NCBI GenBank assembly: GCA_021803035.1
Contig: JAJZME010000050.1
Span: 56,576 to 120,575 of the forward strand
Length of the DNA: 64,000 nt
DNA from: Acidobacteriota bacterium
Lineage (GTDB): Bacteria; Acidobacteriota; Terriglobia; Terriglobales; Acidobacteriaceae
Reading direction: 5' to 3'
Every line of letters begins with the position of its first letter. Within the stretch, counting starts at the first letter, position 1. The position numbers were made by a program, and so were the translations under genes. Shown here piece by piece: positions 62,843-64,000 of the stretch. A model generated the notes under the pieces. The model was not told where the DNA came from, searched no databases, and worked only from the letters and a program-made list of their open reading frames with translations.

Positions 62843-63352
62843 ATGATGCATTCGGCTACCCTCATCACTGCTGTCGTCTCGGTTGTGGGCCTGTGCGGCG
62901 TGCTCATCTGGCGCATCCGCGAAGGCCGCACACGTGTGACGGCGAAGAAGCTCCTGTTCCCGCCGATCGGCATGGCCACCGGCTTCTCCATGTTTATTGT
63001 TCCCGCGTTTCGCGTGCCTTTGCTGTGGGGTGTCGCCGCATTTCTCATAGGCGCGCTTGTCCTCGCCTACCCGCTGCTCATTACTTCCAGCCTGCGCCGC
63101 GACGGCGACGCCATCATGATGAAGCGCTCCGGCGCCTTTTTCGCGGTGGTCATCGTGCTGGCGGCCATTCGCTATTTCGCCCGCGGCTTTTTTGACTCGT
63201 ACCTGACGCTCGAACAGACCGGCGGCCTGTTCTTTGTCCTGGCCTTCGGCATGATCGTGCGCTGGCGCGTCTACCTGTACCGGCTCTACCGTTCGCTGGT
63301 CAGCACTCCTGCCCTGGCCGGGGAAAGCCCGCTGGAAGAGACCGGAAGCTGA
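62843..63352 (+). CDS. CcdC-like membrane protein
   Basis: 169 aa with four hydrophobic helices (5-25, 40-58, 62-82, 95-115) and a conserved-looking C-terminus (GLFFVLAFGMIVRWRVYLYRLYRSL). This layout and AFRVPLLWG resemble the CcdC family (once DUF1453), whose founding member lies in cytochrome c biogenesis loci; no such genes are in the window. ATG 62843, with no strong ribosome-binding site; the next in-frame ATG is one codon on. Confidence 0.75.
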   Translation: MMHSATLITAVVSVVGLCGVLIWRIREGRTRVTAKKLLFPPIGMATGFSMFIVPAFRVPLLWGVAAFLIGALVLAYPLLITSSLRRDGDAIMMKRSGAFFAVVIVLAAIRYFARGFFDSYLTLEQTGGLFFVLAFGMIVRWRVYLYRLYRSLVSTPALAGESPLEETGS

Positions 63353-63380
63353 CAGCTTGCCGTCAAAGTCTGGTTGGGAA

Positions 63381-63531
63381 GCGGCACAACCTTGGTCCTG
63401 CCGTAACTGGACTGAAATGCGGCTTTACAGGCTGCGGAAAAGCCCCTGTTTTAACAGCGCACGGCTACAGCCGGACCAAAATCCCCCGACAAATCAGTAG
63501 GGTTTCAGCCCCTGAGGGATGCTTTTTCAGG
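63381..63531. repeat. Hairpin-containing dispersed repeat, copy 2
   Basis: Same order of motifs as 21634-21704: GGCACAACCTTGGTCCTGCCGT (degenerate stem-loop), then AAATCAGTAGGGTTTCAGCCCCTGAGGGATGC near the end. About 60 bases of additional sequence lie between the two halves, so the copies are mosaic. Confidence 0.65.
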
Positions 63532-63666
63532 GTAGTCGCCCCTTTGGCGGTAATACGCTCTAGTCGTCATTCGTACCTGTCATCCAGAGGCGAAGCCGAA
63601 GGATCCGCAGTGGGCGGGTGACCCAGGGCCTGAAGATCCGGATACAACCACAAAACATGGGCGCCT

Positions 63667-63688
63667 CAGGTCTCGCGTCTGAGACCTG
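63667..63688. repeat. Perfect 8-bp hairpin
   Basis: CAGGTCTC-GCGTCT-GAGACCTG. No T-run follows. Part of the repeat-rich tail of the window. Confidence 0.7.
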
Positions 63689-63787
63689 GGATACCACTAC
63701 GATGGCGGCACCACTCCTACGACGAGCGGCTGGGCGGCTGGCCCACCCGGGTCCTTCCCCCGTCCATTCCACCACCACAAGGGCTAC

Positions 63788-63821
63788 CCCATCCTTTCCG
63801 CGCCTTTTCGGAAAGGGTGGG
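63788..63821. repeat. 13-bp hairpin
   Basis: Arms 63788-63800 and 63809-63821 pair over 13 bp (one T-G wobble) with loop CGCCTTTT. It has the form of a transcription terminator stem without a terminal T-run. I recall similar GGAAAGGGTGGG stems in acidobacterial intergenic DNA. Confidence 0.7.
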
Positions 63822-63991
63822 ATCACCCGCCGCCTGCGCCACCAGCAGCCGGTTGAGCTCTATGGCTCGTCAAGCCCCGTGCGGCCGAACCGCCGCAAAT
63901 TCATCACCTTGCGTTTGCAGGTAATTTCCGCGCCGCGGCATAGAATGGAAACATCATCGCGTCGAAAGACCAGCCTGCGGAGAACACGAGC

Positions 63992-64000
63992 ATGACTCAG
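63992..64000 (+). CDS. Start of a gene truncated by the window edge
   Basis: ATG ACT CAG at the window edge, preceded by CGGAG 11 nt upstream. Only three codons are visible, so no product can be assigned. Confidence 0.35.

Larger units (their letters stand above)
63353..63991. other. Repeat-rich intergenic region
   Basis: 639 bases. Carries the second copy of the hairpin repeat (63381-63531), a GTCATCC...GGATC motif (63578-63606) and two strong hairpins (63667-63688 and 63788-63821), none in an obvious protein frame. Two weak frames here (63560-63826 and 63618-63995) are not supported. Confidence 0.7.

Overview
The window is about 64 kb of GC-rich, densely coding chromosomal DNA from a Gram-negative bacterium. 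A TolC-type outer-membrane protein, many signal-peptide-bearing secreted enzymes, a plant-sugar catabolic locus, and short hairpin repeats of a type I associate with Acidobacteriota (Terriglobia/Acidobacteriaceae) make a soil acidobacterium the most likely source. That assignment is inference, because no rRNA or other marker gene is present. I found no tRNA, rRNA, CRISPR array, IS element or prophage.

Layout. 1-4.1 kb: 3'-truncated ilvE, an MscS channel, a TauE/SafE permease with its DUF1634 partner, and a small methyltransferase. 4.3-14 kb: carbohydrate and cofactor metabolism. It holds a secreted GH51 arabinofuranosidase, pncB, an orphan PD-(D/E)XK-type nuclease, a KDG-kinase-like/KDPG-aldolase pair, and an SDR + FAH-hydrolase + FucP set resembling the non-phosphorylative L-fucose route. 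14-31.5 kb: housekeeping genes (PCMT-like methyltransferase, uvrA, lgt, malic enzyme, hpt, deoC, a GAF-GAF-SpoIIE phosphatase, aroA). Between uvrA and lgt sit a TPR protein, a Cys-rich mini-protein, two related small secreted proteins and an SprT-like peptidase. 31.7-35.3 kb: truA and an orphan TolC-family gene behind a palindromic operator.

35.7-48.4 kb: a minus-strand flagellar block. In transcription order it reads: OmpR-type response regulator, sigma54 activator, flgB, flgC, fliE, fliF, fliG, fliH, fliI, fliJ, fliK, flgD, flgE. It builds the rod, MS ring, rotor switch, export ATPase complex and hook. The activator keeps GAFTGA but has no C-terminal HTH, as in Helicobacter FlgR, and a good -24/-12 sigma54 element lies directly before fliK.

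48.8-64 kb: trxA with a clear terminator, thrC-thrB (overlapping ATGA), a membrane PP2C phosphatase, murB, a bacilliredoxin, two APC permeases, thiE, a DinB protein, a two-gene membrane-protein/hydrolase operon, a secreted SGNH esterase and a CcdC-like membrane protein.

The least conventional content is: (i) a 182-bp element with perfect 17-bp terminal inverted repeats (28134-28315) and partial relatives at three other intergenic sites, one contributing the truA stop codon; (ii) a second family of hairpin repeats (21.6 and 63.4-63.8 kb); (iii) the HTH-less flagellar activator; (iv) the orphan nuclease; and (v) two unrecognised small gene sets (18.3-21.5 kb and 59.7-61.2 kb). I do not see a clear-cut new defence or biosynthetic system.
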